Origin: Paenibacillus sp. R14(2021)
GTDB lineage: Bacteria; Bacillota; Bacilli; Paenibacillales; Paenibacillaceae
NCBI RefSeq assembly: GCF_019431355.1
Contig: NZ_CP080269.1
Coordinates: forward strand, 1,178,001-1,242,000
Direction of reading: 5' to 3'
Length of the DNA: 64,000 bases
The translations under genes and the position numbers were made by a program. Shown here one piece after another: positions 52,192 to 61,618 of the stretch; position 1 is the stretch's first letter, and each line of letters starts with the position of its first letter. Under the pieces are notes generated by a model. It was not told the origin of the DNA, did not search any database, and saw nothing but the letters and a program-made list of their open reading frames with translations.

Positions 52192-53655
52192 TTATTTGAG
52201 TGGAACAGAAGCTCCGGATGCCGGCGTCCGTTTATTCGAACGCAAGTAAGACAGTATGGCTGCGAGCGCCATCAGCGCCGCCATGAACCAGAATACCGCA
52301 TGCAGACCGGTCACGAAACCGCCGAGCGACGAAGTATCCCCGTTCATGCCGACTTGGGTACCCGAGAAAATGGCAAGCATGGCTTCATGCGGAATGCTGT
52401 GCGTTACGATCGGCATCGAGAAGGCGATGCTGAGCATCATGCCCATATTGGTCGTAAGCGAGCGGATGCCGGAAGCCTCTCCCCGGTATTTGGGTCCAGC
52501 CGCGTTCATGATACTGCTGGAGTTCGGGGAGTTAAACAAACCGGATCCGATGCTGATAATGGTCATATATATGGCTAAATGCCAGAATGGTGTAGTAAGT
52601 CCCGTATCGAGCGCAAGCCCGGCCAGACCGAAAATGCTGAGGAACAAGCCGATCGTTGCAGGCGTCGTTTCGCCGTATTTGTCGCCAAGGACGCCGGCAA
52701 GCGGCGAGAATACGAGCATGCCCGCTGCTAGCGGAATCGTCATAATGCCCGCCTCGAGCGCATCCTTCTCCATCGCCCCTTGGAAGTAGAAGATGAGCAT
52801 GAACATCACCGCCATACGTGCAATGGCATTTAGCGTCGCCGAGATGATGCCGAAGGAGAAAATTCGGTTCGCAAACAACGGAAGATGCAGCAGCGCATTG
52901 GGATGGCGTCGTTCGATGACAAGAAAGATCGGAAACATCACAACGAAGACGAGACCGGATAGATAAACGACAGGTGAATTCCAGCTTTGAATCGGTCCCC
53001 AAGTAAGCGCGATCAGCAGGCCGGTGATCGACAGCATATAAGCAATCGCCCCGCCGCGATCCAACCCGCCTGCTCTCGGCGCAGATAATTTGTCCTCCTT
53101 CGTCCCCATCGCCCATAAGCCCCATACGACGCCGATCACGCCGAACGGCACATTGAACCAGAAGGTCCATTCCCAGCCGAAAGCCGTCGTCAGCCAGCCG
53201 CCGAGAACCGGCCCGATAATCTGACCAACCGCGACCACCATAATATTAATGCCAAGCGCGCGGCCGAGCTCTTCCTTCGGGAAGGCGTCCGCGACAATCG
53301 CGGTGCTGTTGGCCATGACCATCGCGCCGCCGATGCCCTGGAGAATACGCAATACGATGAGCAGCGGCGCATGCTCGGCAAAGCCGGAGACCAGCGAAAC
53401 GATCGTAAACAGCAGCATGCCAGCGAGGTAGATGCGTTTGCGTCCGAAGCGGTCAGCCAGCGAGCCGGCCATCAGCACCATGACGGTCTGCGCGACCATG
53501 TACGAGAGCATGACCCACATCGTTTGAAGCAGCGTAGCATGCAAACCTTTCAATAAATCAGGCAGCGCAATAATCAACGTGCTGAAATTGAGCGCAGATA
53601 ACAATGAGCCAAGGCTCGTAACGGACAAAATCATCCATTTCTTAACATCCTTCAT
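52192..53655 (-). CDS. MFS multidrug transporter, DHA2 (14-helix) type
   Basis: Drug:proton antiporter of 487 residues with 14 predicted helices. Motif A-like LADRFGRKRIYLAGMLLF (about 60-78), motif C-like GQIIGPVLGGWLTTAFGWEW (about 140-160) and the PNSSSIMNAAGPKYRGEASG segment fit the EmrB/QacA group. A MerR regulator gene lies 34 bp upstream on the same strand, so the pair looks like a drug-sensing efflux unit together with the EamA transporter. Confidence 0.92.
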   Translation of the reverse strand: MKDVKKWMILSVTSLGSLLSALNFSTLIIALPDLLKGLHATLLQTMWVMLSYMVAQTVMVLMAGSLADRFGRKRIYLAGMLLFTIVSLVSGFAEHAPLLIVLRILQGIGGAMVMANSTAIVADAFPKEELGRALGINIMVVAVGQIIGPVLGGWLTTAFGWEWTFWFNVPFGVIGVVWGLWAMGTKEDKLSAPRAGGLDRGGAIAYMLSITGLLIALTWGPIQSWNSPVVYLSGLVFVVMFPIFLVIERRHPNALLHLPLFANRIFSFGIISATLNAIARMAVMFMLIFYFQGAMEKDALEAGIMTIPLAAGMLVFSPLAGVLGDKYGETTPATIGLFLSIFGLAGLALDTGLTTPFWHLAIYMTIISIGSGLFNSPNSSSIMNAAGPKYRGEASGIRSLTTNMGMMLSIAFSMPIVTHSIPHEAMLAIFSGTQVGMNGDTSSLGGFVTGLHAVFWFMAALMALAAILSYLRSNKRTPASGASVPLK

Positions 53656-53689
53656 TCCGGTCTCTCCTTCTTCCTGAGAAAAATGAAAC

Positions 53690-54124
53690 CTAAGTGCCGC
53701 GGTGCTTCAAACGGTTGGCTCGTTCCAAGCGTTCGCCGAACCCTTGCCGCAGCGTTTGCAGCTTCGCCAGCTTCTCGTCAATGTGGGCGATGATGGCCTG
53801 GAGCCGATCTGTCGCCTCATCCAGCAGCCGTTCGCGCTCCTCACCCGTACGAGCGTCATCATAATAGGAAGCCTTGATCGCGTCCAGCTCTTCCTCCGCC
53901 TGCAGAATAGACCTTATCTCTTGCAGCGATGCCCCTAACACCAGTTTGAGCTTCAAAATATGCTGAATACGAAGAAACATGCTCTCATCGTAGAGGCGAT
54001 GCCTGCCTTCCGTCCTCGAAACATCGGGCAGCAGCCCAATTTCTTCATAGTAATGGAGCGTGCGCGCCGTGATGCCCAGCTTCTCGGTTACTTCCTCCAC
54101 CGTATAGATCGCCGGCTCCGTCAT
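53690..54124 (-). CDS. MerR-family transcriptional regulator
   Basis: Regulator of about 144 residues. The N-terminal MerR winged helix is YTVEEVTEKLGITARTLHYY and the following EGRHRLYDESMFLRIQHILK; then comes a long dimerisation helix ending in EKLAKLQTLRQGFGER. The short C-terminal part is not a clear metal site, so it probably senses an organic compound. The start at 54124 is behind GGAGGAGG. It precedes the MFS gene, and a palindromic operator lies 60 bp upstream. Confidence 0.9.
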   Translation of the reverse strand: MTEPAIYTVEEVTEKLGITARTLHYYEEIGLLPDVSRTEGRHRLYDESMFLRIQHILKLKLVLGASLQEIRSILQAEEELDAIKASYYDDARTGEERERLLDEATDRLQAIIAHIDEKLAKLQTLRQGFGERLERANRLKHRGT

Positions 54125-54183
54125 TCGATTCCCGGCCTCCTCCCCGCAGTACATCCTGCTCCCATCATAGCAAAAAATCAAGC

Positions 54184-54199
54184 TTACGTTAACGTAAGT
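54184..54199. promoter_or_regulatory. MerR-type operator candidate
   Basis: Perfect 16-bp palindrome CTTACGTTAACGTAAG upstream of the MerR gene, with a TATGAT box 16 bp downstream on the minus strand. It is likely the autoregulatory site for the MerR-MFS unit. Confidence 0.65.
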
Positions 54200-54341
54200 T
54201 TTCACGCAATCCGGTTGTATGTATTCCGAGTTGTATCCGTATCGATTCGAAAAAATGGCATTCGCAGCAAAAAGGCCGCTCCGCGGAAGCATGCATATGC
54301 ATTCCCGCCTCGGAACAGCCTTCTCGTATGGACAACAGCGA

Positions 54342-55355
54342 TTAGTGTGCGTGATGCTCATCCGTATCCTTGCATAGCACCGAATTGCCATGCCGATTCT
54401 GGTCGTCTTCTATCTGAATGGTCGCATGACCGATCGACAAATGTAGCAGCTTGTGCTCGATCTCCCGCAGAATCGGCTGGCTATCCGAGATGGTCGTACC
54501 GCCGTCGAGAATTACGTGGCAGGACAGTGCGTTCTTGCCGCTGGTCAGGCTCCACACATGCAGATGATGGACGCCGCAGACGCCATTCACGGAACGAATC
54601 GCTTCCGCCGCTTGCTGCACTAGCCCTTCTTTGGGAGCAGCCTCCATGAGAATGTTGATCGTCTGCTTCAAGATTCCGATCGAGCCGAAGGCAATCAGCA
54701 GGGCGATCAATACGCTCAGAATCGGATCGACCACATGCCAATCGGTGAAATAAATGATGATGCCCGCAACGATGACGCCTGCAGAAGCGGCTGCATCGCC
54801 GAGCATATGCATGACGGCGCTCTTCACATTGACATTGTCTTCTTTGCTCAGACCAAGCCCAAGGTACAGATTCATGACAAGCCCGATACCTGCGCTGACG
54901 AACATCCAGGTACTTCCGACCGGCTCGGGATGCTGGAACCGAAGGACGGCCTGCCAAAGGATAAGCAGAGCGATTACGATTAAGGAAGCCGCGTTAACGA
55001 AGGCCGCCAATATGCCGGACCGATGGTACCCGTACGTATACGTTTCCGAAGGCGATCTCTGCGCTTGCTTCATCGCATACCAAGAGAGTCCAATGGCCGC
55101 AATATCGGTCAGCACATGACCTGCATCGGATAGCAGCGCCAAGCTGTGCGAGATGATTCCGCCCACCGTTTCAGCGATGAGAATAATGAAGCTCAGGAAG
55201 AAAGCCGTTTTCATTTTGTTAATCGGCGCGTGCGTATGGAAGACGCCACTGTGATCGTGGCCGTGATCATGTCCATGGTGATTGTGGTTATGGCTATGAT
55301 TATGTTCGTGGCTTCGGCTGTCCGAATGCCCCTTGTCTTGCCGGTTGCCGTGCAT
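54342..55355 (-). CDS. Cation diffusion facilitator (CzcD-type zinc exporter)
   Basis: CDF-family metal/proton antiporter of 337 residues. The N-terminus is His-rich (SHEHNHSHNHNHHGHDHGHD), typical of zinc CDFs. Six membrane helices follow; metal-site motifs are LLSDAGHVLTDIAAIGLS (HxxxD in helix 2) and MLGDAAASAGVIVAGI (D in helix 5). A cytoplasmic C-terminal domain carries HHLHVWSLTSGKNALSCHV. It is 12 bp downstream of an ArsR gene, a classical zinc/cobalt/cadmium efflux operon. Confidence 0.95.
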   Translation of the reverse strand: MHGNRQDKGHSDSRSHEHNHSHNHNHHGHDHGHDHSGVFHTHAPINKMKTAFFLSFIILIAETVGGIISHSLALLSDAGHVLTDIAAIGLSWYAMKQAQRSPSETYTYGYHRSGILAAFVNAASLIVIALLILWQAVLRFQHPEPVGSTWMFVSAGIGLVMNLYLGLGLSKEDNVNVKSAVMHMLGDAAASAGVIVAGIIIYFTDWHVVDPILSVLIALLIAFGSIGILKQTINILMEAAPKEGLVQQAAEAIRSVNGVCGVHHLHVWSLTSGKNALSCHVILDGGTTISDSQPILREIEHKLLHLSIGHATIQIEDDQNRHGNSVLCKDTDEHHAH

Positions 55356-55367
55356 GGCTGCTCCTCC

Positions 55368-55745
55368 TTATTTATGCGAGATGTGCGCTAGGCCGGTTTC
55401 AAACAGCATCAGCACATGCTCATCATCGATGCTGTAATAAACCATGCGCCCCACTTTCCGGCGTTTGATTAACGCGAGATTCTTCAAGTATCGCAGCTGA
55501 TGAGAGGTGGAGGACTGCGTCATCTCCAGCACGGCAGCCAAATCGCAGACACACATTTCTGCTTGAATTAACGTATGCACGATTCGCAGACGCGTAGGAT
55601 CGCTGAGGGCTTGGTAGAAATTAGCCATTTTCATCACTTGCTCTTCGCTTAGCTGCGCACGGCTAGCGTGGGCTACAACATCGTCGTGAATAATCGTTAC
55701 ATCGCAGCAGTCCTTATCATCTTCCGCGTACAGAGGTAAATTCAC
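55368..55745 (-). CDS. ArsR/SmtB-family metal sensor
   Basis: Repressor of about 125 residues controlling the CDF gene. ALSDPTRLRIVHTLIQAEMC (helix core), VCDLAAVLEMTQSSTSHQLR (recognition helix) and GRMVYYSIDDEHV (wing). The CVCDL motif is the metal-binding site typical of ArsR/CadC-type proteins, and the N-terminal DDKDCCDVTIIHDD supplies more Cys/His ligands, so Cd/Zn/Pb type sensing is likely. The GTG at 55745 is preferred (TGGAG 8 nt upstream); an earlier GTG at 55754 overlaps that site. Confidence 0.92.
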   Translation of the reverse strand: MNLPLYAEDDKDCCDVTIIHDDVVAHASRAQLSEEQVMKMANFYQALSDPTRLRIVHTLIQAEMCVCDLAAVLEMTQSSTSHQLRYLKNLALIKRRKVGRMVYYSIDDEHVLMLFETGLAHISHK

Positions 55746-55770
55746 AGCAATCACTCCATTACATATTAAT

Positions 55771-55790
55771 ATATGAGCAACTATTCATAT
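55771..55790. promoter_or_regulatory. ArsR/CadC-type operator candidate
   Basis: Inverted repeat ATATGA-N8-TCATAT directly upstream of the ArsR gene, as found at operators of CadC/CzrA-type repressors. Confidence 0.65.
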
Positions 55791-55962
55791 ATTATTTTAT
55801 ACGAGTTTGCTCCGCATTTCAATCCAAGACTTGACAATTCAGGCTTCGTATGCGGCACTTTCGACATCCAAGTGCTCTAACGATGTTACATGCAATACGA
55901 AATGCACCTTACACTATACGCAATTGGCTACCCCCGAGTTTACACACGCCCTGCCACACACG

Positions 55963-55989
55963 AAAAAAAACCGCAAAGCTGCGGTTTTC
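55963..55989. terminator. Bidirectional terminator-like hairpin
   Basis: AAAACCGCA and TGCGGTTTT arms in an intergenic stretch without genes, perhaps left by a deleted gene. Confidence 0.5.
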
Positions 55990-56075
55990 GCCGTGCGTAT
56001 GATCTAATGAACCAAACCTGAGATGACAATCGCACCCATACATAACCTTGGATAATATGTCCATACTACCAGAGC

Positions 56076-56396
56076 ATGAAATTCTTGAATGTCCGCCAAC
56101 TGATCAAATCGCTTTATTCCATTTCACCGTTCATCCTTCTTGGCATGCTGCCGCCCGTCATGCAGCTGCCCACCAAGCCGATTCTGCTTACCATGATCCC
56201 GATGTCGGTTCTCTATATCATCATTGTATACATTCCGATCCTCGTGTATGGACCCAACGCGGCGAAGACGTTGAATTTCCCGCTGGTCACGAGCATCGAC
56301 TCCGTTAACATCACCTGCTATTATCCGAAGCTGGAACGAGATATCAAGGTGGCATCGCTTATCACCAACACCGGCGATATTGAAGAAATCAATTGA
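56076..56396 (+). pseudogene. Spore germination permease (GerAB-like) C-terminal remnant
   Basis: A 106-residue frame with two membrane segments (SISPFILLGMLPPVMQLP and SVLYIIIVYIPILV) followed by YGPNAAKTLNFPLVTSID. That last part resembles the FGPENAKxLTFPLL segment of GerAB-type endospore germination permeases, which sits in the middle of a 360-residue protein. The rest is missing. The frame continues into unrelated sequence. It may alternatively be a small unrecognised membrane protein. Confidence 0.45.
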
Positions 56397-56502
56397 CTCG
56401 CGCGAACCCCGCGAAATGAGATCGATATTAACGGTCGGCTTTGGGCGTACACACGTTAATGTGATCGATATGAGCGAAAATAGCCCAAACATGTACATGT
56501 TA

Positions 56503-56542
56503 AAGAAGACACCTGAACCGGATAACCGGTGCAGGTGTCTTC
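56503..56542 (-). terminator. Hairpin after the beta-helix protein gene
   Basis: GAAGACACCTG and CAGGTGTCTTC arms with an inner ACCGG/CCGGT stem, 13 bp downstream of the stop codon, followed by TTTAAC. Confidence 0.55.
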
Positions 56543-56554
56543 CGCATGTCACGA

Positions 56555-59500
56555 TCAGTAGGCCGACAAGTAGGCGCTGCCAATGACGGTAATGGACGAA
56601 ATGCCCGGTCCGGTCCAGCCGACCGCGAGGTTGTCGCCGCCTCCGCCTTCTTTGTGCAGCACTTCAAAATAGTACGGTTGACCAGCGGTCAGCGTAATGG
56701 CAGCAGATTGCTGCGTCGTGTATTTGTTCCACTCTCTGACGCCCGTGTACTCGTACACGTTCGCAATCATCGACTTATTCGACGGGCTATTGTTCGTGCT
56801 GAGGAATAATTGGCACTCATCGTCGCCTGAGATATAGAACGTGTATGTGCCCGAAACCGCCGGCGTAATGTAGCCGCGAATCCGCGTACCGTAATTATCC
56901 GCCCAGTTCGTCGGCTCCTCCAAGCTGGTCAATGTCGCCGTACCGCTTGGCGCAGTGCCTGTCGGAATCGTGCTTACTGAAGTGCCGGATACTCCCGTCC
57001 AGTATTCTTGGAGAACGCTGCCGCTGCCGCCTCCGCTTGATGCACTCGTCGTCACATTAAGCACGCTGCTGGCCGCGGATACGTTGTTCGCCGCGTCCTT
57101 GGCTTTGACCGTGAACGCATACGCAGTGCTCGCGGTCAAGCCGCTGACCGTGAACGTGGTGCCGGAGGTCGTGCCGGCAAGTGAAGAACCGTTGTAGACC
57201 TCATAGCCCGTCACGCCCACGTTGTCCGTCGATGCGGTCCAGGACAAGCTGACGCTTGTTGCTGTCTTCGATGGCGAAGTCAGCCCTGTCGGTGCTGTCG
57301 GTGCTTGCGTATCGCCGCCTCCGCCGCTGCCGCCCATGTTGACCTCGCAGGTTTTGTACGTGCCCGATATCGGATCGCCGAACGTACTGTTGCCGCAGAA
57401 GACGGAATTGGTGTACGTGCCGTAATTGTAGCTGCCGCTCGCGCCATAACGGACTTCCTTCGTCCCAGTGAAGCTGCACGTATTGTTCTCTCCTGCGCAG
57501 AATACCCAGTTCGCCGTCGACGCGGCATCGGTCGTCACGCTAACCGAATTACTGGCCGCGGATACGTTGCCTGCCGCATCCTTCGCCTTGACCGTGAAGG
57601 AATACGCCGTGCTTGCGGAGAGCCCCGATACAGTAAATGTCGTTGCGGAGGTTGTGGACCCCACGAGCGTGGAGCCGTTATAAATATCATAACCGGCTAC
57701 ACCGATATTGTCGGTTGATGCCGTCCACGACAGGTTGACACTTGTGCTCGTCTTCGACGGCGAGGTCAAGCTGCTTGGCACCGTCGGTGCTTGCGTGTCA
57801 GAAGACGTGTTCGTGGTCACGCTTAATGCGTTGCTTGCCAAGGATACGTTGCCTGCCGCGTCCTTCGCTTTAACCGTGAACGAGTAAGCCGTGTTCGCCG
57901 TCAGTCCGGATACCGTAAACGCCGTGCCGGACGTCACCGTACCCGCAAGCGTCGAGCCGTTGTAGATATCGTATCCGGTTACGCCGATGTTGTCGGTCGA
58001 AGCCGTCCACGACAAATTCACGCTCGTGCTCGTCTTCGACGGCGAACTCAAATTCGTCGGCGCCGTAGGTGCTTGCGTATCTCCGCCGCCTCCGGTGCCG
58101 GCGAGGTTTACTTCGCAGGACTTATACGAGCCCGGCGCAGGATCGCCGAACGTATTCGTCGAGCACATGACCGAATTCGTGAAGGTGCCGTACGCGAAAC
58201 TGCCGTTCGCGCCGAACCGAACCTGCTTCGTACCCGTGAAGCTGCATGTATTGTTCTCGCCAGCGCAGAGAACCCAGTTGGCGAGCGGATCGGTCGTCAC
58301 GGTCACGGCATTGCTCGCCGCGGAGACATTATTCGAAGCATCCTTCGCTTTGACCGTAAACGTATATGCTGTGCTAGGCGCAAGCCCGCTTGCCACGAAG
58401 GTCGTTGCGCTCGGACCAGACGTCGAACCGGCGAGCGTTGTTCCGTAGTAAACGTTGTAGCCCGTTACGCCCATATTGTCCGATGAAGCGGACCAAGACA
58501 AGCTGACGCTGGTGTCGGTCTTTCCCGTCGACGCGAGGTTCGTCGGAGCCGTCGGCGCCTGCGTATCACCGGCTGCCGTCGTTACCGACAACGAATTGCT
58601 GGCAGGCGAGACGTTATTGGCCGCGTCTCTGGCTTTGACCGTGAAGCTGTAAGCCGTGCTTGGCGTCAAGCCCGTCACGGTGAACGTCGTCGTGACCGCT
58701 CCTGTCGTGGAGCCGGCCAGTACGCCGTTCTTGTACACGTCATAACCAACAATGCCGACGTTGTCGGTTGCACCTGACCAAGACAGGTCAACGGTAACAT
58801 TCGACTTGGATGGTGAGGTCAATGTCGGAGCCGTCGGCGCCTGCGTATCCGGCGGGCCGCTGAACACGTTGACCGTCTGTTCCTTCAAGCTCGCACGGCC
58901 GCCGTTATCCCATACGGTTAGCGTAACCCGGTAAGTGCCCGGATTCTGATACGTATAGGTCGGGCTCGTCGTATTGACCGGAGGCCCTTCGCCGAGATCC
59001 CAGAGGTTCTCCGCGATCGTGCCGTTATCTGTAGAAGTATTGGTGAACGTAATCGGCTGCCCGAGCTGTACGCTGAGCGGCGCACTGAAGTTCGCCGTCG
59101 GCTTCGGATCGCTGAATCCGCGGCTGACCAGCTGCGTGTTCGTACCGTTCCCGCTGACCGTGTTGTTGCTCCATTCCAAATCCGCCGCCGAAGACGGATA
59201 TTGATCGATCGACGGACCACCGTTGCCGGTGATGACATTATTGATGAAGCTGAGACGGTCGGTCCCGGTAGCGGTCGTGATTTCGATCGCTTTGCGGCCG
59301 TTGTTGAGAATCTGATTGCTGTCGAATGTCAGATTCCGCGAGTTCCCGTGTATCCGGACGGCGTTGCCATCATAACCCGGATAAGCAGCCGCCGGGTGTC
59401 CGATCGGTCCGTTCTTGAACGTGTTTTTGTAGAAATATTGATATTGTTCCGTTTCTCCCGTGTCTGCACCTTGCAGCTGCATGCCCCACATAACCATGTT

Positions 59501-60499
59501 TTGGACCGTGTTGTAGCCCCAATATTGATAGCCCGTGCCTGGGGATTGCTGCATGCCGACCTGCTGACCGCCGTCGACGAGGTTGTCGGTGGTGACGCCG
59601 TGATCGACCATGACCTCGAGCCCCATGCCCTGCACTGTTCCGTCGGTCGTGTGCACCGTATTCCGTCTGACTGCGATATAAGCGGAACGGACTGCGCTGA
59701 TCCAGTGGTCGACATTATTGTCCTCGATCACAGAATTGTTGCAATTCGTATGGAGCTCGATCGATAAGCCATGCTCGTGCAGACCCGATCCCGTGATCGT
59801 GTTGTTCTTCACGACGACGCCGTTACACGTATCGTTGGCGAAAATCCCGCCCCGGCCCGTATTGGCAATCGTATTGCGTAGAATCTTCGTATTGTTCGAG
59901 TTCCAGCCCGCGCGGATCGCGCCGCCCCATGAGGAATTAACGCCGATATTCGTAAACGTATTATCCGCGATGGTTGAATCCGAGGTAGCCGATAAGAGCA
60001 CCCCGAAAGGCGCGAAACCGTCCGCTTTCACGAGATCCTTGATGTTATTATGATGAATATTATGGCTGCCCCCAGGCTCGCCCCAGATGCCGGATACGAC
60101 ATGGGTATTGTTGTTGCCGTCGAGCGTTAATTGCGCGACTTCAACGCCAGTCGTATTGCTCAGCGTAATCATGTTGTTGTCCGTCGTGCCGCTGTACTTA
60201 ATGATCGTCGTATCCTTGCTTTGACCGATCAGCTTGATGCCCGATTTCGCGTTAATCGTGCCTGTGATGTAATACGTACCCGCCGGAAAATAAACCGTGT
60301 CTCCGCTTGCGGCAGCCGCAATGGCATTCGTAATGCCTTGCAAGTCATCCGATGTGTCGCCGCCGTTCGCGCCATATGCGGTTACGCTCTCCGTCGCGGC
60401 AAAAGCGGACGGTAGCGGAATGATCGGCAATAAAACCGTAAGCGCAAGCAGGATGCTCCCGATTCTAGCGCGCGGCTTCCTTCCCATTCCTTTCAGCAT
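56555..60499 (-). CDS. Large secreted beta-helix / PKD / FnIII / PA14 protein
   Basis: Secreted protein of 1,314 residues, probably a carbohydrate-active surface or extracellular enzyme. After a signal peptide (LALTVLLPIIPLPSAFA) come a right-handed parallel beta-helix (about 36-462, many NN-ladder repeats such as NNKTIT and GNNNTHV), a PKD domain (464-549), two FnIII domains (551-737), a Cys-rich module (741-801), two FnIII (806-990), a second copy of the module (997-1056), one FnIII (1064-1150) and a PA14 domain (1164-1314). The beta-helix is pectate lyase/polygalacturonase-like but the active residues are not clear. Modules show strong DNA-level similarity. Confidence 0.9.
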   Translation of the reverse strand: MLKGMGRKPRARIGSILLALTVLLPIIPLPSAFAATESVTAYGANGGDTSDDLQGITNAIAAAASGDTVYFPAGTYYITGTINAKSGIKLIGQSKDTTIIKYSGTTDNNMITLSNTTGVEVAQLTLDGNNNTHVVSGIWGEPGGSHNIHHNNIKDLVKADGFAPFGVLLSATSDSTIADNTFTNIGVNSSWGGAIRAGWNSNNTKILRNTIANTGRGGIFANDTCNGVVVKNNTITGSGLHEHGLSIELHTNCNNSVIEDNNVDHWISAVRSAYIAVRRNTVHTTDGTVQGMGLEVMVDHGVTTDNLVDGGQQVGMQQSPGTGYQYWGYNTVQNMVMWGMQLQGADTGETEQYQYFYKNTFKNGPIGHPAAAYPGYDGNAVRIHGNSRNLTFDSNQILNNGRKAIEITTATGTDRLSFINNVITGNGGPSIDQYPSSAADLEWSNNTVSGNGTNTQLVSRGFSDPKPTANFSAPLSVQLGQPITFTNTSTDNGTIAENLWDLGEGPPVNTTSPTYTYQNPGTYRVTLTVWDNGGRASLKEQTVNVFSGPPDTQAPTAPTLTSPSKSNVTVDLSWSGATDNVGIVGYDVYKNGVLAGSTTGAVTTTFTVTGLTPSTAYSFTVKARDAANNVSPASNSLSVTTAAGDTQAPTAPTNLASTGKTDTSVSLSWSASSDNMGVTGYNVYYGTTLAGSTSGPSATTFVASGLAPSTAYTFTVKAKDASNNVSAASNAVTVTTDPLANWVLCAGENNTCSFTGTKQVRFGANGSFAYGTFTNSVMCSTNTFGDPAPGSYKSCEVNLAGTGGGGDTQAPTAPTNLSSPSKTSTSVNLSWTASTDNIGVTGYDIYNGSTLAGTVTSGTAFTVSGLTANTAYSFTVKAKDAAGNVSLASNALSVTTNTSSDTQAPTVPSSLTSPSKTSTSVNLSWTASTDNIGVAGYDIYNGSTLVGSTTSATTFTVSGLSASTAYSFTVKAKDAAGNVSAASNSVSVTTDAASTANWVFCAGENNTCSFTGTKEVRYGASGSYNYGTYTNSVFCGNSTFGDPISGTYKTCEVNMGGSGGGGDTQAPTAPTGLTSPSKTATSVSLSWTASTDNVGVTGYEVYNGSSLAGTTSGTTFTVSGLTASTAYAFTVKAKDAANNVSAASSVLNVTTSASSGGGSGSVLQEYWTGVSGTSVSTIPTGTAPSGTATLTSLEEPTNWADNYGTRIRGYITPAVSGTYTFYISGDDECQLFLSTNNSPSNKSMIANVYEYTGVREWNKYTTQQSAAITLTAGQPYYFEVLHKEGGGGDNLAVGWTGPGISSITVIGSAYLSAY

Positions 60500-60742
60500 C
60501 AATTGTCATCTCCTTCGTTCCGAATAGTTGCGAACTTACATCAGGCCTAATCTTGCATGATGCCGGCTTGCTTTAGCTTGCTCTAGTAACTGCGCGGATC
60601 CCTCCTTTCTTCCATTACCATCACATGAAGGAGCTGTGCGGGCTACTGTTTGATTGCGGAAAGCTTCTGCCAAGGACTATGTTATTTGCGATTTCCTTTC
60701 AATAAGAGCGAACACGTACGCATTGGCAGGCTGAGACGACCC

Positions 60743-60771
60743 TTGACATAACGATTGATTATGATTATCAT
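60743..60771 (+). promoter_or_regulatory. SigA-type promoter overlapped by a Fur box
   Basis: TTGACA (60743-60748) and TATCAT (60766-60771) are spaced by 17 bp. The 7-1-7 site TGATTATGATTATCA (60756-60770) differs at one position from TGATAATnATTATCA and covers the -10 element, a typical position for iron-dependent repression by Fur. Confidence 0.85.
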
Positions 60772-60820
60772 TTGGCAGAATATATCTCTGTCTCTTACGA
60801 ACGGAAGGTGACTACATACG

Positions 60821-61618
60821 ATGCACCGAATCAAGTTATCAACGATCCTGCTGCTTGCCGTCCTGTTCATTACCATAGCTCCGTCCAGCGCATTGGCCTA
60901 CTCTTACGGAAATGCGAATACGGAGGATGTGGCGGAAACGTTCAAGCTGGTGATCGCTTCGCTGGAGCAATCGTCTCCTGATTGGAACAAGGCGCTTAAA
61001 GCGCATAAGGAAAGACGCGAGGAAATCGAATCCCATTTCGGCGCAGACGTCGCCGCGACGCTGGACGCCGATTTCAAATCCAAGTCCGTGGATTCCACAG
61101 TCGCGGATTATAAGGCACTGCTTGTCATGAACTTGGACCGCCGCTTCGAGAATGTGCTGCAGTCGGTGAAGGACTATTCCAAGTCCAAGCTGCTCCTCGC
61201 CAAGGCGCGGGCCACCTACGAGACGCTTGCGCCTTATATCGAGGCCAAGCTGTCCCCTTCCGAGACGAAAGCCATCTCTGCCGATTTTGACGCGGCGCTT
61301 AAAGCGATCGGCAACCCTGGACTCTTCGGCGTCGGCAAGGAAGCGCCTGACGAAGCGGCGCTCAAGACGACGGTTAACCGCATCTACGAAACCATCAAGC
61401 CGCTGTTCCCTTACCATGCCGGGGCCGGAACCGATGGCAGCGCTGACGAAGGAACGAATACGCCGTCTGAGCCGGATTCCATCGAAGGCACGAAGCAGCA
61501 CGCGGCCATGGAGCGAACGGACAAGACGAATTCAGGCGTGACCATCGGAGTCATCGGCGGCATCGTCATTCTGGCTGCTGCCGGCGTATGGTGGGCGAAG
61601 CGTAAAGGAATCATTTAA
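60821..61618 (+). CDS. Fur-regulated cell-surface helical protein
   Basis: A 265-residue protein with a signal peptide (LSTILLLAVLFITIAPSSALA), an extracellular helical domain of about 170 residues, a Thr/Ser/Glu-rich spacer and a C-terminal membrane anchor (VTIGVIGGIVILAAAGVWW, then KRKGII). The extracellular domain resembles the helical extracytoplasmic part seen in FTR1-type iron permeases, judged by eye. A near-perfect Fur box overlaps its promoter, so it is expected to be made under iron limitation. No permease gene follows, so an iron-binding or sensing role outside the membrane is inferred only. Confidence 0.75.
   Translation: MHRIKLSTILLLAVLFITIAPSSALAYSYGNANTEDVAETFKLVIASLEQSSPDWNKALKAHKERREEIESHFGADVAATLDADFKSKSVDSTVADYKALLVMNLDRRFENVLQSVKDYSKSKLLLAKARATYETLAPYIEAKLSPSETKAISADFDAALKAIGNPGLFGVGKEAPDEAALKTTVNRIYETIKPLFPYHAGAGTDGSADEGTNTPSEPDSIEGTKQHAAMERTDKTNSGVTIGVIGGIVILAAAGVWWAKRKGII

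Noticed and set aside
58000..58300. Repetitive segments suggesting a tandem DNA repeat or mobile element
   Set aside because: They are in-frame copies of FnIII and Cys-rich modules of one protein, explained by domain duplication.
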